Shown: positions 16,291-25,565 of the stretch, in pieces
Layout: the number at the start of each line of letters is the position of its first letter
Position numbering within the stretch: the first letter of the stretch is position 1
DNA from: Alphaproteobacteria bacterium
Lineage (GTDB): Bacteria; Pseudomonadota; Alphaproteobacteria; Rhodobacterales; Rhodobacteraceae
Assembly: GCA_030425395.1 (NCBI GenBank)
Contig: JAUIAS010000028.1
Span: forward strand, 1-45,322
Direction of reading: 5' to 3'
Length of the DNA: 45,322 bases
The notes under the pieces: generated by a model
What the model was told of the DNA's origin: nothing
Databases searched by the model: none
Seen by the model: the letters and a program-made list of their open reading frames with translations, nothing else
Made by a program: the position numbers and the translations under genes

Positions 16291-16727
16291 GCGAAGATAC
16301 CAAAGCCATCGCGGTTGCCCTGTTCAGTGAAATCATCACCACCGACCAGTTGTTGCGCAACAGGTTGTCCAAGGCCATGCCCAAGGGCATGGAACTGTCA
16401 CACTTCTCAGTGCTTAATCATCTCGATTTTGTGGCCGACGAACGCACGCCAGCGCAGCTCGCCAAAGTGTTTCATGTCACGCGCGGGGCGATGACCAATA
16501 CGTTGAGCAAGCTGGAATGGGCCGGGTATGTGCATATCCGGCCTGATTGGGATGATGCGCGCCGCAAGCTGGTTGCGATCAGCCCCGCAGGCCGCCGCGC
16601 ACGAGAACAGGCAATTTCCGCCATTTCGCCCATGATCGGTGAAGTGGTTGAAAAACTTGGCGAAGATCGTGTCCGCTCGGCCCTCCCGGTGCTGCGCGGG
16701 TTACGGACGGTCATGGACCGAAGTTGA
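16287..16727 (+). CDS. MarR-family transcriptional regulator
   Basis: This 146-residue winged-helix protein shows the MarR recognition region (TPAQLAKVFHVTRGAMTNTL), then the wing (YVHIRPDWDDARRKLVAISPAG) and a C-terminal dimerisation helix. It would bind DNA as a dimer, often de-repressed by small ligands. ATGA overlap with the nitrilase gene suggests co-transcription, so it may respond to a metabolite handled by that enzyme; the target genes are unknown. It converges on ubiG, 6 bases away. Confidence 0.85.
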   Translation: MSEDTKAIAVALFSEIITTDQLLRNRLSKAMPKGMELSHFSVLNHLDFVADERTPAQLAKVFHVTRGAMTNTLSKLEWAGYVHIRPDWDDARRKLVAISPAGRRAREQAISAISPMIGEVVEKLGEDRVRSALPVLRGLRTVMDRS

Positions 16728-16733
16728 TCGGGG

Positions 16734-17480
16734 TCAGGCGGGTTTAAGGGACGTGGTCACGTAGTTCACGCTGAGGTCACGGCTGGACAGTCGCCATGCC
16801 CATGTCACGGGGTTAAAGACAAACCCCTTGCGATCAACTGGATTCATTCCCGCCTGTGTCAGCAATTCGAACAATTCATCGGGTGTGATGAACTTGGACC
16901 ATTCATGTGTGCCCTTGGGCAGCCAGCGCATCACATATTCCGCCCCGACGATGGCCATAGCAAAGCTCTTGGGGTTTCTGTTGATCGTCGAACAGATGTG
17001 CAGCCCGCCCGGTTTGAGCAACTGACGGCATGCGGTGAGATAGGCCAACGGGTCGGCCACGTGTTCGACGACCTCCATGTTGAGGACGACATCGAATTGT
17101 TCACCCGCTTCGGCCATCGCTTCGGCCGTGGTGTGGCGATAATCCACTGTCAGGCCGGATTGTTCGGCATGGACCTGCGCCACGGGGATGTTGCGTTCTG
17201 CGGCGTCAGCACCCACGACCGTGGCACCAAGACGCGCCATCGGTTCGCACAAAAGGCCGCCGCCGCACCCGATATCGAGTATTCTCAACCCGGCAAAAGG
17301 TGAGTCGCCCGAAAGATCACGATCGAATTCCCCGGCAATCTGGGACGTGATATAGTCCAGCCGACAAGGGTTCAGCATGTGCAGAGGCTTGAATTTTCCT
17401 TTGGGATCCCACCATTCTGCGGCCATCGCTTCGAATTTTGCGATCTCCGAGGGGTCAACGGTGGTTTGTTGGCCTTGCAT
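16734..17480 (-). CDS. ubiG: Ubiquinone biosynthesis O-methyltransferase UbiG
   Basis: This 248-residue enzyme performs both O-methylations in ubiquinone synthesis. Motifs are [19 protein letters not shown], characteristic of UbiG, and the SAM site [19 protein letters not shown]. The closing regions [16 protein letters not shown] and [11 protein letters not shown] are also typical. ATG 17480 is chosen because GGAG lies 6 bases upstream, inside the longer alternative starting at 17492. The gene is divergent from pip, with a 48-base spacer containing a symmetric ctatatag that could act as -10 for both. Confidence 0.94.
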   Translation of the reverse strand: MQGQQTTVDPSEIAKFEAMAAEWWDPKGKFKPLHMLNPCRLDYITSQIAGEFDRDLSGDSPFAGLRILDIGCGGGLLCEPMARLGATVVGADAAERNIPVAQVHAEQSGLTVDYRHTTAEAMAEAGEQFDVVLNMEVVEHVADPLAYLTACRQLLKPGGLHICSTINRNPKSFAMAIVGAEYVMRWLPKGTHEWSKFITPDELFELLTQAGMNPVDRKGFVFNPVTWAWRLSSRDLSVNYVTTSLKPA

Positions 17481-17528
17481 TCCTGTCTCCATGTGCTTTT
17501 TTTGCGCTTCCTTCTATATAGGGCAGTA

Positions 17529-18506
17529 ATGGACAAGTTCCCGGACCAAAAGCGCGCAGTTCAGTATCTTTACCCGCCGAGCGATCCGTTCGATCAGCGG
17601 ATGATGGATGTTGGCCAAGGGCATCAAATTTATGTCGAACAATGCGGCAACCCCAAGGGAATCCCCGTGGTGGTGCTGCATGGTGGCCCCGGTGGCGGGT
17701 GCAGCCCGGCGATGCGGCGATATTTCGATCCAGAGATTTTTCGGGTGATTCTATTCGATCAGCGTGGCTGTGGCCGGTCGCGGCCTCATGCGGCAGTTGC
17801 CAACAACACGACTTGGCATCTGGTCGAGGATATCGAGCATATACGTCGGGCGCTGGATATTCCGGCCTGGGTTGTCTTTGGCGGAAGCTGGGGCGCGACA
17901 CTGTCGCTTGTTTATGCACAGACGCATCCGGAACACGTGACCAATATTGTCCTTCGGGGCGTATTCCTGATGACGCAGGAAGAATTGCAGTGGTTCTATG
18001 GCGGTGGTGCCGGGAAATTCTGGCCCGAGGTGTGGGAACGATTCACGAAACTGATCCCCGAGGACGAGCATGACGATCTGATCGCGGCCTATCACCGGCG
18101 GTTGTTCAGCGGTGATCTTTCGCAGGAAATTCAGTTTGCGCGCGCATGGTCCTCTTGGGAAAACGCGCTGGCCTCGATTTATTCCAGCGGTTCAGCGGGC
18201 GAAGGTCCGGGGGATTACGCGCGCGCTTTTGCTCGGCTCGAGAACCATTACTTCATCAACGGTGGCTTTCTTGAATTCGATGGCCAAATTCTGGCGCAGA
18301 TGGATCGGATCGCGCATATCAACGGCGTGATCGTTCAGGGGCGCTATGACATGATCTGCCCGCCGGTGTCCGCCTACAAGTTGTCCGAACGTTGGCCCAA
18401 TGCGTCTTTGCGTATGGTGCGCAATGCAGGTCATGCCCTTTCCGAACCGGGTATCAGTGCAGAATTGGTGCGTGCGATGGATCAAATCGGTGAGGCGATG
18501 CAATGA
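17529..18506 (+). CDS. pip: Proline iminopeptidase
   Basis: This 325-residue alpha/beta hydrolase cleaves N-terminal proline from peptides in the cytoplasm. The oxyanion motif HGGPGGG, the nucleophile elbow GGSWGAT with Ser120, and the probable acid and base Asp274 (GRYDMICPP) and His302 (NAGHALSEP) are present. The DQRGCGRS stretch is typical of the family. ATG 17529 lies only 8 bases after a TATATA-like -10, so the transcript may be leaderless or nearly so. The stop overlaps the next gene (ATGA). Confidence 0.92.
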   Translation: MDKFPDQKRAVQYLYPPSDPFDQRMMDVGQGHQIYVEQCGNPKGIPVVVLHGGPGGGCSPAMRRYFDPEIFRVILFDQRGCGRSRPHAAVANNTTWHLVEDIEHIRRALDIPAWVVFGGSWGATLSLVYAQTHPEHVTNIVLRGVFLMTQEELQWFYGGGAGKFWPEVWERFTKLIPEDEHDDLIAAYHRRLFSGDLSQEIQFARAWSSWENALASIYSSGSAGEGPGDYARAFARLENHYFINGGFLEFDGQILAQMDRIAHINGVIVQGRYDMICPPVSAYKLSERWPNASLRMVRNAGHALSEPGISAELVRAMDQIGEAMQ

Positions 18507-19327
18507 CCGGCCGTATCGACCGACGCGCCTTGTTTACATCCGGTGCCGCGGCGGCTCTTCTTTCTGCTACAGGGCTATCGGCGCAGGCCGGTCCACGCCA
18601 CGGTGGACGGTTGCGGATTGCTGTGCCACGCGACGGCCAAAGCCTTGAATTGATCATGCGCGCCGCCGTTTTCGATACCCTGACCGAGGTTGGCGCAGAC
18701 GGTGCGTTGCGTGGTGAACTGGCGACGGAATGGCGGGTGGACGCCGATTCAAGGTCTTGGGAGTTTGATCTGCGGCGCGATGCGATGTTCCACGATGGCC
18801 GCCACATGACAGCGGAGGACGTGGTCGAATCGCTGACGATTTCGCGACAGGATCTGATTGTTACGGCGGTTTCGAAGTGGACGGTTCGCATTGATACCGA
18901 TCTTCCGCTGGGTGATCTGCCGCTGATACTTGCCGATCCTGCGCTGGCCATTCGGCCCGCGGGCAACTTGGATGAAAGGATCGGCACCGGTCTTTATCAT
19001 GTCTCGTCTTATACAGACGGGCGCGGGTTCATCGGAAAACGTTGTGCGGCGCATTACAAGGATGGTCGCGCGGGGTGGTTTGAGACCGTCGAAGTTGCTG
19101 TGATCCCCGATGCAGCTGTCCGTGCAGAAGCTTTGCGCGAAGGGTATGTCGACGTGGCCCAGCTGCCCGAGCCATCGGGTCTTGCCGCGCGATCTGACCT
19201 TTTCCTTTATCCGGACGCTGCGCGGATCGAACTGGCAGCGCGGGCAGGGCTGGCCCGACCACGTCTGATCGGGGGGCGGCTGCCACTGGATGACGGGCGA
19301 ATCTCCGAACGATGGTGGATGCTCTGA
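18503..19327 (+). CDS. Short extracellular solute-binding protein homologue (family 5 type)
   Basis: This 274-residue exported protein resembles the peptide/opine-type substrate-binding proteins of ABC importers. It has a Tat-like signal (IDRRALFTSGAAAALLSATG), then AVFDTLTEVGADGALRGELA, FDLRRDAMFHDGRHMTAEDV and GTGLYHVSSY, the usual N-lobe landmarks. Full-length members have about 500 residues, so much of the second lobe is missing or reduced. No permease or ATPase gene is nearby. It may be a natural short variant or a decayed gene; the C-terminus ends cleanly at SERWWML. It is translationally coupled to pip through a 4-base overlap, so a role with peptides is plausible but unproven. Confidence 0.72.
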   Translation: MTGRIDRRALFTSGAAAALLSATGLSAQAGPRHGGRLRIAVPRDGQSLELIMRAAVFDTLTEVGADGALRGELATEWRVDADSRSWEFDLRRDAMFHDGRHMTAEDVVESLTISRQDLIVTAVSKWTVRIDTDLPLGDLPLILADPALAIRPAGNLDERIGTGLYHVSSYTDGRGFIGKRCAAHYKDGRAGWFETVEVAVIPDAAVRAEALREGYVDVAQLPEPSGLAARSDLFLYPDAARIELAARAGLARPRLIGGRLPLDDGRISERWWML

Positions 19328-19357
19328 GGGCCAATTTCGGGGTGCCTGAACTTCTGC

Positions 19358-19386
19358 TTGCAGACTCGCTTCGTCGCGCGTATATC
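19358..19386 (+). promoter_or_regulatory. Candidate promoter of the rimP-nusA-infB operon
   Basis: TTGCAG (19358-19363) and TATATC (19381-19386) are separated by 17 bases. Transcription from about 19393 would produce a leader of roughly 80 bases that contains a terminator-like hairpin before rimP. The -35 match is modest; assigned by eye. Confidence 0.42.
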
Positions 19387-19437
19387 CCGCCTCAACAGCG
19401 GCGCGTCGGGTCCTGCCTGAGGCTCCACCGGATTTAA

Positions 19438-19462
19438 CGACGGGCCGCGCGCCCGTTTTTTT
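19438..19462 (+). terminator. Intrinsic terminator or attenuator before rimP
   Basis: The stem acgggc (19440-19445) pairs with gcccgt (19451-19456) and runs into seven T residues ending at 19462. It can end the pip transcript. It ends only 12 bases before the rimP ATG, so any rimP transcript starting upstream must read through it; it may therefore act as an attenuator. Confidence 0.75.
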
Positions 19463-19474
19463 GTGTTTGGACCA

Positions 19475-20059
19475 ATGTCGAACGACCTTATAGCCAAAGC
19501 CGCGATTGACCGCCGTCTGGCCGAGATCATAACCCCCGTCATCGAAGACTTGGGGTATGAGCTGGTCCGGGTGCGCCTGATGTCTGGCAAGGCAACAACG
19601 CTTCAGATCATGGCTGACCGTCCGAATGGTGGCATTGAGGTTGATGATTGTGCGGCGATTTCCAATGCCGTAAGCGCGATTCTGGATGTAGAAGACCCGG
19701 TTCTTGATGCCTATACCCTTGAGGTATCCAGCCCCGGCATCGACCGCCCTTTGACACGTTTGAAGGATTTCGAGACGTTCGAAGGATATGAAGCTAAGAT
19801 TGAAACCGCCGACCTGATTGATGGCCGCCGCCGCTTCAAGGGGGAATTGGCCGGGATCGAAGACGACGAAGTCCTGATCAATATCGACGATCAGGGCGAA
19901 CAGGTAACCATCGGCCTCAAGTTTGATTGGCTCAGCGATGCCAAGCTTGTTTTGACCGATGACCTGATTCAGGAAATGCTGCGCCAGAAGAAAGCTTCTG
20001 GTGCCATCAACGAAGATCAATTCGATGAGATCGTGACCGAAGGGTCCGAAGAGGAGTAA
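19475..20059 (+). CDS. rimP: Ribosome maturation factor RimP
   Basis: This 194-residue protein is needed for assembly of the 30S ribosomal subunit. It shows the family landmarks [40 protein letters not shown] and the SH3-like C-terminal domain ([16 protein letters not shown]). ATG 19475 is used; a GTG at 19463 would lie inside the T-run of the hairpin. It is the first gene of rimP-nusA-ylxR-infB, conserved across bacteria; nusA starts two bases after its stop. Confidence 0.94.
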   Translation: MSNDLIAKAAIDRRLAEIITPVIEDLGYELVRVRLMSGKATTLQIMADRPNGGIEVDDCAAISNAVSAILDVEDPVLDAYTLEVSSPGIDRPLTRLKDFETFEGYEAKIETADLIDGRRRFKGELAGIEDDEVLINIDDQGEQVTIGLKFDWLSDAKLVLTDDLIQEMLRQKKASGAINEDQFDEIVTEGSEEE

Positions 20060-20061
20060 CC

Positions 20062-21684
20062 ATGGCCATTACCTCTGCCAACCAGCTAGAGCTTTTGCAG
20101 ACCGCCGAAGCAGTGGCGCGCGAAAAGATGATCGACCCCGGTCTCGTGGTCGAAGCGATGGAAGAAAGCCTCGCCCGTGCCGCCAAGAGCCGCTACGGAT
20201 CCGAGATGGATATCCGGGTCAGCATCGACCGCAAGACAGGCCGGGCGAAGTTCACCCGCGTGCGCACCGTGGTCGAAGAAGAGCTTCTTGAAAACTATCA
20301 GGCGGAAATGACTGTTGATCAGGCGCGCCAGTATATGGACGATCCCAAGGTCGGCGATCAGTTCGTGGAAGAGGTGCCGCCGGTTGAGCTTGGCCGGATT
20401 GCCGCACAATCCGCCAAGCAGGTGATTCTGCAGAAGGTGCGCGAAGCCGAGCGTGACCGCCAGTATGAGGAATTCAAGGACCGCGCCGGGTCGATCATCA
20501 ATGGTTTGGTCAAGCGCGAAGAATACGGCAACGTCATCGTTGACGTTGGTTCGGGCGAAGCGATCCTGCGCCGGAACGAAAAGATTGGGCGCGAAGCCTA
20601 TCGTCCCGGTGATCGTATCCGCGTCTATATCAAGGACGTGCGCCGCGAACCCCGCGGCCCGCAGATTTTCCTGTCGCGGACCGCGCCGGAATTCATGGCA
20701 GAACTGTTCAAGATGGAAGTGCCCGAAATTTATGATGGTATCATCGACATCAAGGCCGTCGCCCGTGATCCGGGCAGCCGTGCCAAGATTGCAGTGATTT
20801 CCTATGACGGGTCTATTGATCCCGTCGGGGCCTGTGTGGGTATGCGCGGCAGCCGGGTTCAGGCGGTTGTAAACGAACTGCAAGGCGAAAAGATCGACAT
20901 CATCCCATGGGATGAGGACATGCCGACGTTCCTTGTGAACGCGCTTCAGCCTGCTGAGGTGTCCAAGGTTGTTCTTGACGAAGACGCCGAGCGGATTGAA
21001 GTTGTCGTGCCCGAAGAACAGCTAAGCCTTGCCATCGGCCGCCGGGGTCAGAACGTGCGCCTTGCATCGCAGCTTACCGGGCTTGATATCGACATCATGA
21101 CCGAAGCCGAAGAAAGCGCCCGTCGCCAGAAGGAATTCGAGGAACGTACCGGTCTCTTCATGGAGACGCTGGACCTTGATGAATTCTTTGCGCAGTTGCT
21201 GGTGTCTGAAGGCTTCACCAACCTCGAAGAAGTCGCTTATGTCGAAGTTGACGAACTGTTGGTAATTGACGGTGTTGACGAAGCGACCGCACAGGAATTG
21301 CAGGCGCGTGCGCGTGACTATCTGGAGGCGCAGAACCGCACCGCGCTTGAAAACGCGCGGTCGCTTGGTGTCGAAGACAGTCTTGTCGAATTTGAAGGCC
21401 TGACCCCCCAGATGGTTGAGGCTCTGGCCAAGGACGGTGTCAAGACTCTGGAAGACTTCGCAACCTGCGCCGATTGGGAACTGGCGGGTGGCTGGACAAC
21501 CGAAAATGGCGAACGCGTCAAGGATGACGGTTTGCTTGAACCTTTCGACGTGTCTCTGGAAGAAGCGCAACACATGGTTATGACCGCGCGCGTTCTGCTG
21601 GGCTGGGTCGATCCCACCGAATTCGAAACCGAAGAAGACGCTGATGCCGAAGCTGCAGACAGCGAAGAGGAGACCGGGGCCTGA
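20062..21684 (+). CDS. nusA: Transcription termination/antitermination factor NusA
   Basis: This 540-residue protein binds RNA polymerase and nascent RNA and controls pausing, termination and antitermination. The domain order is the N-terminal polymerase-binding domain (residues 1-130), S1 domain ([19 protein letters not shown]) and KH domains ([31 protein letters not shown]). Two helix-hairpin-helix/acidic repeats follow ([32 protein letters not shown]), then an acidic tail. The C-terminal repeats are typical of proteobacteria. The preceding GAGGAG site and 2-base spacing from rimP indicate one operon; NusA is known to regulate its own operon in E. coli. Confidence 0.97.
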   Translation: MAITSANQLELLQTAEAVAREKMIDPGLVVEAMEESLARAAKSRYGSEMDIRVSIDRKTGRAKFTRVRTVVEEELLENYQAEMTVDQARQYMDDPKVGDQFVEEVPPVELGRIAAQSAKQVILQKVREAERDRQYEEFKDRAGSIINGLVKREEYGNVIVDVGSGEAILRRNEKIGREAYRPGDRIRVYIKDVRREPRGPQIFLSRTAPEFMAELFKMEVPEIYDGIIDIKAVARDPGSRAKIAVISYDGSIDPVGACVGMRGSRVQAVVNELQGEKIDIIPWDEDMPTFLVNALQPAEVSKVVLDEDAERIEVVVPEEQLSLAIGRRGQNVRLASQLTGLDIDIMTEAEESARRQKEFEERTGLFMETLDLDEFFAQLLVSEGFTNLEEVAYVEVDELLVIDGVDEATAQELQARARDYLEAQNRTALENARSLGVEDSLVEFEGLTPQMVEALAKDGVKTLEDFATCADWELAGGWTTENGERVKDDGLLEPFDVSLEEAQHMVMTARVLLGWVDPTEFETEEDADAEAADSEEETGA

Positions 21685-21705
21685 TTTAGGCCCCGGAGGT
21701 TCGCC

Positions 21706-22341
21706 ATGGGTCGCGGAGGCGCATCCAAGGTTCGGGAAGACGGACCCGAACGCAAATGCATCGCCACGGGCGAGGCGCAGCCGCGCTATGGCCTGGTCCG
21801 GTTCGTCATGGGGCCGGATGGTCAGGTTGTCCCCGATATCGCCGGCAAACTGCCGGGTCGCGGCGTTTATGTCGCGTCCTCGCGCAATGCGCTGGATAAG
21901 GCCGTTTCCAAGAAACTCTTCGCGCGCGGCTTTAAACAGACGGTCACAGTACCGGACGGTCTGGTGGATATGGTGGAACAAGGTCTTGCCCGAAGGGTAG
22001 TGGACTTGATAAGTCTCGCGCGAAAGTCCGGGTCTGCTGTGTCCGGATACGAAAAATCCAAGGATTGGCTGGCCAAGGAAGTGGCCACAGTCCTGATTCA
22101 GGCGGTCGATGGATCAGGCCGCGGAAAATCGAAGCTGAGCACTCCGCATTATGGAACCTACATAGGTTGGCTGACGGCGGATGAGCTTGGAGTGGCTTTT
22201 GGCCGCGAAACTGTGGTACATGCGGCGCTCTCCTCTGGTGGACTCAGCGCACGTGTTGTAGAGGAAGCCCAACGCCTAAGGGGCCTGCGGCTTAAAACGG
22301 ACGATGACAGGGGTCATCGGGAAGGAAAAAGAGCTTTATGA
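21706..22341 (+). CDS. ylxR: YlxR-domain RNA-binding protein with C-terminal L7Ae-like region
   Basis: This 211-residue protein starts with a YlxR (DUF448) domain: [36 protein letters not shown]. The second half ([22 protein letters not shown] onward) resembles the L7Ae-type fold often fused to YlxR in alphaproteobacteria. YlxR proteins are small nucleic-acid-binding proteins encoded between nusA and infB; reported roles in RNase P or transcription regulation are from other species. A GGAGG site precedes the ATG. The stop overlaps infB by 4 bases. Confidence 0.87.
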   Translation: MGRGGASKVREDGPERKCIATGEAQPRYGLVRFVMGPDGQVVPDIAGKLPGRGVYVASSRNALDKAVSKKLFARGFKQTVTVPDGLVDMVEQGLARRVVDLISLARKSGSAVSGYEKSKDWLAKEVATVLIQAVDGSGRGKSKLSTPHYGTYIGWLTADELGVAFGRETVVHAALSSGGLSARVVEEAQRLRGLRLKTDDDRGHREGKRAL

Positions 22342-24827
22342 GCGATAGTGACGGCAAGAAGACATTGGGTTTGCGCAGTGGCGCGCGTCCGGGCAACGTG
22401 AAACAGAGTTTCAGCCACGGACGGACCAAGAATGTCGTGGTGGAAACCAAACGAAAGCGTGTGGTTGTCCCCAAGCCCGGAGCGGCCAAAAGCGGTGCTG
22501 GTGGTGGATTGGCTGGCGGTGATCCGTCGCGCCGTCCTGCCGGGATCTCCGATGCGGAAATGGAACGTCGCCTGAAGGCGTTGCAAGCCGCCAAGGCCCG
22601 CGAAACCGAAGAAGCCGCGCAGCGCGAGGCCGCCGAGAAGGCACGCGCAGAAGAACGCGAACGTCGTCGTGCCGAGGCCGAAGCAAAAGAGCGTGAACAA
22701 CGCGAAGCCGAAGAAAAGGCCCGGCAGAAGGCGGAAGAAGAAGAACGCCGCCGTTCTGAAGCCGAGGCGGAAGCCAAGCTTGCCGCCGCCCGTGCAGAGG
22801 CTCCGGCCCCTGCACCCGCGCAAGAGGCCCGCGCACCCAAGGCCGCGCCTGCTGCAACACCGCCGCGCCGCGACCGCGAAGCAGATGATCGCAAGTCCCG
22901 CGCCAGCAAGGGCCGCGACGATGGTCGCCGGTCCGGCAAGCTGACGTTGAACCAGGCGCTTTCGGGCGGTGAAGGTGGTCGCCAACGCTCCATGGCCGCG
23001 ATGAAGCGCAAGCAAGAGCGCGCGCGCCAGAAGGCTATGGGCGGAACGCAGGAGCGCGAAAAGGTTGTTCGCGAAGTCCGCCTGCCCGAAGCAATTGTGG
23101 TCTCCGAGCTTGCCAACCGTATGGCGGAACGCGTCGGTGCCGTGGTCAAGTCGCTTATGCAGATGGGCATGATGGTCACGCAGAACCAGACGATTGATGC
23201 CGATACTGCTGAACTCATCATCGAGGAATTCGGCCACAAGGTCGTGCGGGTCTCCGATGCGGATGTCGAAGACGTTATTCAGCAGGAGGAAGACAGGGAA
23301 GAAGATCTCAAGCCGCGTCCGCCTGTCATTACCGTGATGGGCCACGTCGACCACGGCAAGACGTCGCTTCTGGATGCGATCCGTAATGCCAAGGTTGTCT
23401 CTGGCGAAGCAGGTGGGATCACCCAGCATATCGGTGCTTATCAGGTCGAGGCTTCCGACGGCCAGATCCTGACGTTCCTCGATACGCCGGGCCACGCCGC
23501 ATTTACGTCGATGCGGTCACGCGGTGCGCAGGTAACTGACATTGTTGTGCTGGTCGTTGCTGCAGATGACGCGGTGATGCCGCAGACCGTCGAAGCGATC
23601 AACCACGCCAAAGCGGCCAAGGTGCCGATGATCGTGGCAATCAACAAGATCGACAAACCTGCCGCCGATCCGATGCGCGTGCGCACCGCTCTGCTTCAGC
23701 ACGAAGTGGTGGTTGAGCAGATGTCTGGTGATGTGCAGGATGTTGAAGTGTCTGCGATTACTGGTCAGGGGCTGGATCAACTGCTGGAAGCGATCGCGCT
23801 TCAGGCCGAGATCCTTGAACTCAAAGCCAATCCAGACAAGGCCGCACAGGGTGCCGTGATCGAGGCCAAGCTCGACGTGGGCCGTGGGCCGGTTGCGACG
23901 GTTCTGGTTGAAAACGGAACGCTGAACCAAGGCGACATCTTTGTTGTCGGGGAACAGTGGGGACGTGTTCGCGCCATGGAAAACGACCGTGGCGAACGTG
24001 TGAAAGTTGCCGGTCCGTCGGTTCCGGTTGAGGTTCTGGGCCTGAACGGCACGCCTGAGGCGGGTGACGTTCTCAACGTTGTTTCGACCGAAGCTCAGGC
24101 GCGCGAAATCGCCGAGTATCGCCACCAGGCGGCCAAAGACAAACGCGCGGCCGCAGGTGCAGCAACCACGCTCGATCAGCTTTTGGCAAAGGCCAAGGCG
24201 GATGAAAACGTGGCCGAGCTGCCCATTCTGGTCAAAGCCGATGTGCAAGGCTCTGCCGAGGCGATCGTTCAGGCGATGGAAAAGATTGGCAACGACGAAG
24301 TGCGCGTTCGCGTCCTTCACTCCGGTGTGGGTGCCATCACGGAAACCGATGTTGGTCTGGCAGAAGCATCTGGCGCGCCGATCATGGGCTTTAACGTTCG
24401 TGCGAACGCATCTGCGCGCAACACCGCCAACCAAAAGGGCGTTGAGATCCGGTATTATTCGGTAATCTACGACCTGGTTGACGACGTGAAAGCAGCGGCG
24501 AGCGGCCTTCTGTCCGCCGAAATCCGAGAGAATTTCATCGGGTATGCGCAAATCAAGGAAGTCTTCAAGGTGTCCAACGTCGGCAAGGTTGCCGGCTGTC
24601 TGGTTACAGAAGGCGTTGCACGCCGGTCCGCCGGTGTTCGCTTGCTGCGCGACAACGTGGTTATCCACGAAGGCACGCTCAAAACGCTCAAGCGCTTCAA
24701 GGATGAGGTTGCCGAGGTGCAGTCCGGTCAGGAATGCGGTATGGCGTTTGAAAATTATGATGATATCCGTCCCAACGACGTGATCGAAATCTTTGAACGC
24801 GAAGAAATCGAACGCAATCTCGACTGA
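22338..24827 (+). CDS. infB: Translation initiation factor IF-2
   Basis: This 829-residue GTPase brings initiator tRNA to the 30S subunit and promotes subunit joining. A long, highly charged Ala/Glu/Arg-rich N-terminal region (about residues 70-230) precedes the conserved core. The G domain begins near residue 330 with [12 protein letters not shown], then [12 protein letters not shown] and NKID, followed by domains II-IV ([41 protein letters not shown]). The start codon overlaps the ylxR stop. A strong intrinsic terminator follows 23 bases after the stop. Confidence 0.97.
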   Translation: MSDSDGKKTLGLRSGARPGNVKQSFSHGRTKNVVVETKRKRVVVPKPGAAKSGAGGGLAGGDPSRRPAGISDAEMERRLKALQAAKARETEEAAQREAAEKARAEERERRRAEAEAKEREQREAEEKARQKAEEEERRRSEAEAEAKLAAARAEAPAPAPAQEARAPKAAPAATPPRRDREADDRKSRASKGRDDGRRSGKLTLNQALSGGEGGRQRSMAAMKRKQERARQKAMGGTQEREKVVREVRLPEAIVVSELANRMAERVGAVVKSLMQMGMMVTQNQTIDADTAELIIEEFGHKVVRVSDADVEDVIQQEEDREEDLKPRPPVITVMGHVDHGKTSLLDAIRNAKVVSGEAGGITQHIGAYQVEASDGQILTFLDTPGHAAFTSMRSRGAQVTDIVVLVVAADDAVMPQTVEAINHAKAAKVPMIVAINKIDKPAADPMRVRTALLQHEVVVEQMSGDVQDVEVSAITGQGLDQLLEAIALQAEILELKANPDKAAQGAVIEAKLDVGRGPVATVLVENGTLNQGDIFVVGEQWGRVRAMENDRGERVKVAGPSVPVEVLGLNGTPEAGDVLNVVSTEAQAREIAEYRHQAAKDKRAAAGAATTLDQLLAKAKADENVAELPILVKADVQGSAEAIVQAMEKIGNDEVRVRVLHSGVGAITETDVGLAEASGAPIMGFNVRANASARNTANQKGVEIRYYSVIYDLVDDVKAAASGLLSAEIRENFIGYAQIKEVFKVSNVGKVAGCLVTEGVARRSAGVRLLRDNVVIHEGTLKTLKRFKDEVAEVQSGQECGMAFENYDDIRPNDVIEIFEREEIERNLD

Positions 24828-24850
24828 TCTCGGATCATCGTTCCAAAAAC

Positions 24851-24880
24851 AAAGGGCAGCGCGACGCGCTGCCCTTTTTC
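24851..24880. terminator. Strong intrinsic terminator after infB, usable from both strands
   Basis: A 12-base perfect stem (aaagggcagcgc at 24851-24862 and gcgctgcccttt at 24866-24877) with a GAC loop is followed by T residues. A-rich sequence precedes it, so it also serves the convergent small gene at 24901-25041. Confidence 0.92.
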
Positions 24881-24900
24881 CGTTCTTCATCTAGGTAGTT

Positions 24901-25041
24901 TCAGGCCACCTTGGTTCCGCAAACTGGCCTGCCAGCATAAACCGTTTTACCCACCTGGACGGCAATCTTTCCGTTTGGCAGACTTTTGACGAACGTTCCC
25001 TGAATCGACACGCAACTGCCGATCGTGATGGTTCGAAGCAT
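24901..25041 (-). CDS. Small protein of unknown function (46 residues)
   Basis: This 46-residue protein begins MLRTITIGSCVSIQGTFVKS and continues with LPNGKIAVQVGKTVYAGRPV. The alternating hydrophobic pattern suggests a small beta-barrel such as an OB- or SH3-like fold, with two cysteines. The ATG at 25041 is supported by AGGGG upstream on the minus strand. The 125 bases before it are AT-rich compared with the surroundings and may hold its own promoter. I recall similar short proteins in Rhodobacterales without a known role. The longer in-frame version reaching into mutT is not credible. Confidence 0.6.
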   Translation of the reverse strand: MLRTITIGSCVSIQGTFVKSLPNGKIAVQVGKTVYAGRPVCGTKVA

Positions 25042-25166
25042 GATACATCCCCTATTGCACACGATCTGAGAAACAATAGTGCAGAAATTGTTTCCAAAAC
25101 ATATACAGTTTTCACAAATTTCGAAAAAATTTCGCCGCTGTGTGAGGAGTCTGGGTGGAAACTCGC

Positions 25167-25565
25167 TTAGAGCCAATCCCTGAGGATTGGGATCAGGGGG
25201 ATATCGGCTGGTGGCATCGGATAATCCCGCAGGGCGTTTGCACGAACCCATTTAAGGGTCTGACCCTCGCGCGCGATTGGGGTGCCTTCCCATTTGCGGC
25301 AGGCAAATAGCGGCATGAGAAGATGAAAATCGTCGTAACTGTGGCTGGCAAAGGTCAGCGGTGCCAGGCACGAAGACCATGTATTTATTCCTAGTTCTTC
25401 TTCCAACTCGCGGATCAGAGCGTTTTCCGGGGTTTCGTCTGGTTCGACCTTGCCACCGGGAAATTCCCATAGTCCGGCCATGGATTTACCTTCGGGTCTT
25501 TGGGCCAAAAGGACGCGACCATCCTTGTCGATCAAGGCCACCGCAGAAACCAATACGATTTTCAT
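25167..25565 (-). CDS. mutT: 8-oxo-dGTP diphosphatase MutT type (Nudix)
   Basis: This 132-residue Nudix enzyme resembles MutT: an N-terminal strand (VSAVALIDKDGRVLLAQRPEG), then LWEFPGGKVEPDETPENALI and RELEEELGI, the Nudix box. MutT sanitises oxidised dGTP and prevents A:T to C:G mutations. The ATG at 25563-25565 overlaps the argJ stop by 4 bases, so it is co-translated with argJ. The assignment as MutT rather than another dNTP Nudix is based on size, the WEFPGGK motif and the argJ-mutT arrangement. Confidence 0.88.
   Translation of the reverse strand: MKIVLVSAVALIDKDGRVLLAQRPEGKSMAGLWEFPGGKVEPDETPENALIRELEEELGINTWSSCLAPLTFASHSYDDFHLLMPLFACRKWEGTPIAREGQTLKWVRANALRDYPMPPADIPLIPILRDWL

Noticed and set aside
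19312-19437. 41-codon plus frame (MVDALRANFGVPELLL) overlapping the end of the solute-binding gene; possible frameshifted tail
   Set aside because: No ribosome binding site, and its last part lies in the rimP leader. A frameshift cannot be judged without homologues.
18749-20020. Long minus-strand open frame of 423 codons across the solute-binding gene and rimP
   Set aside because: It is antisense to two well-supported genes, has no recognisable domain and fits the third-position G+C bias of the genome.
22292-23495. Overlapping minus-strand open frames opposite the N-terminal part of infB
   Set aside because: They mirror the Ala/Glu/Arg-rich region of IF-2 and give low-complexity Ser/Arg/Ala products.
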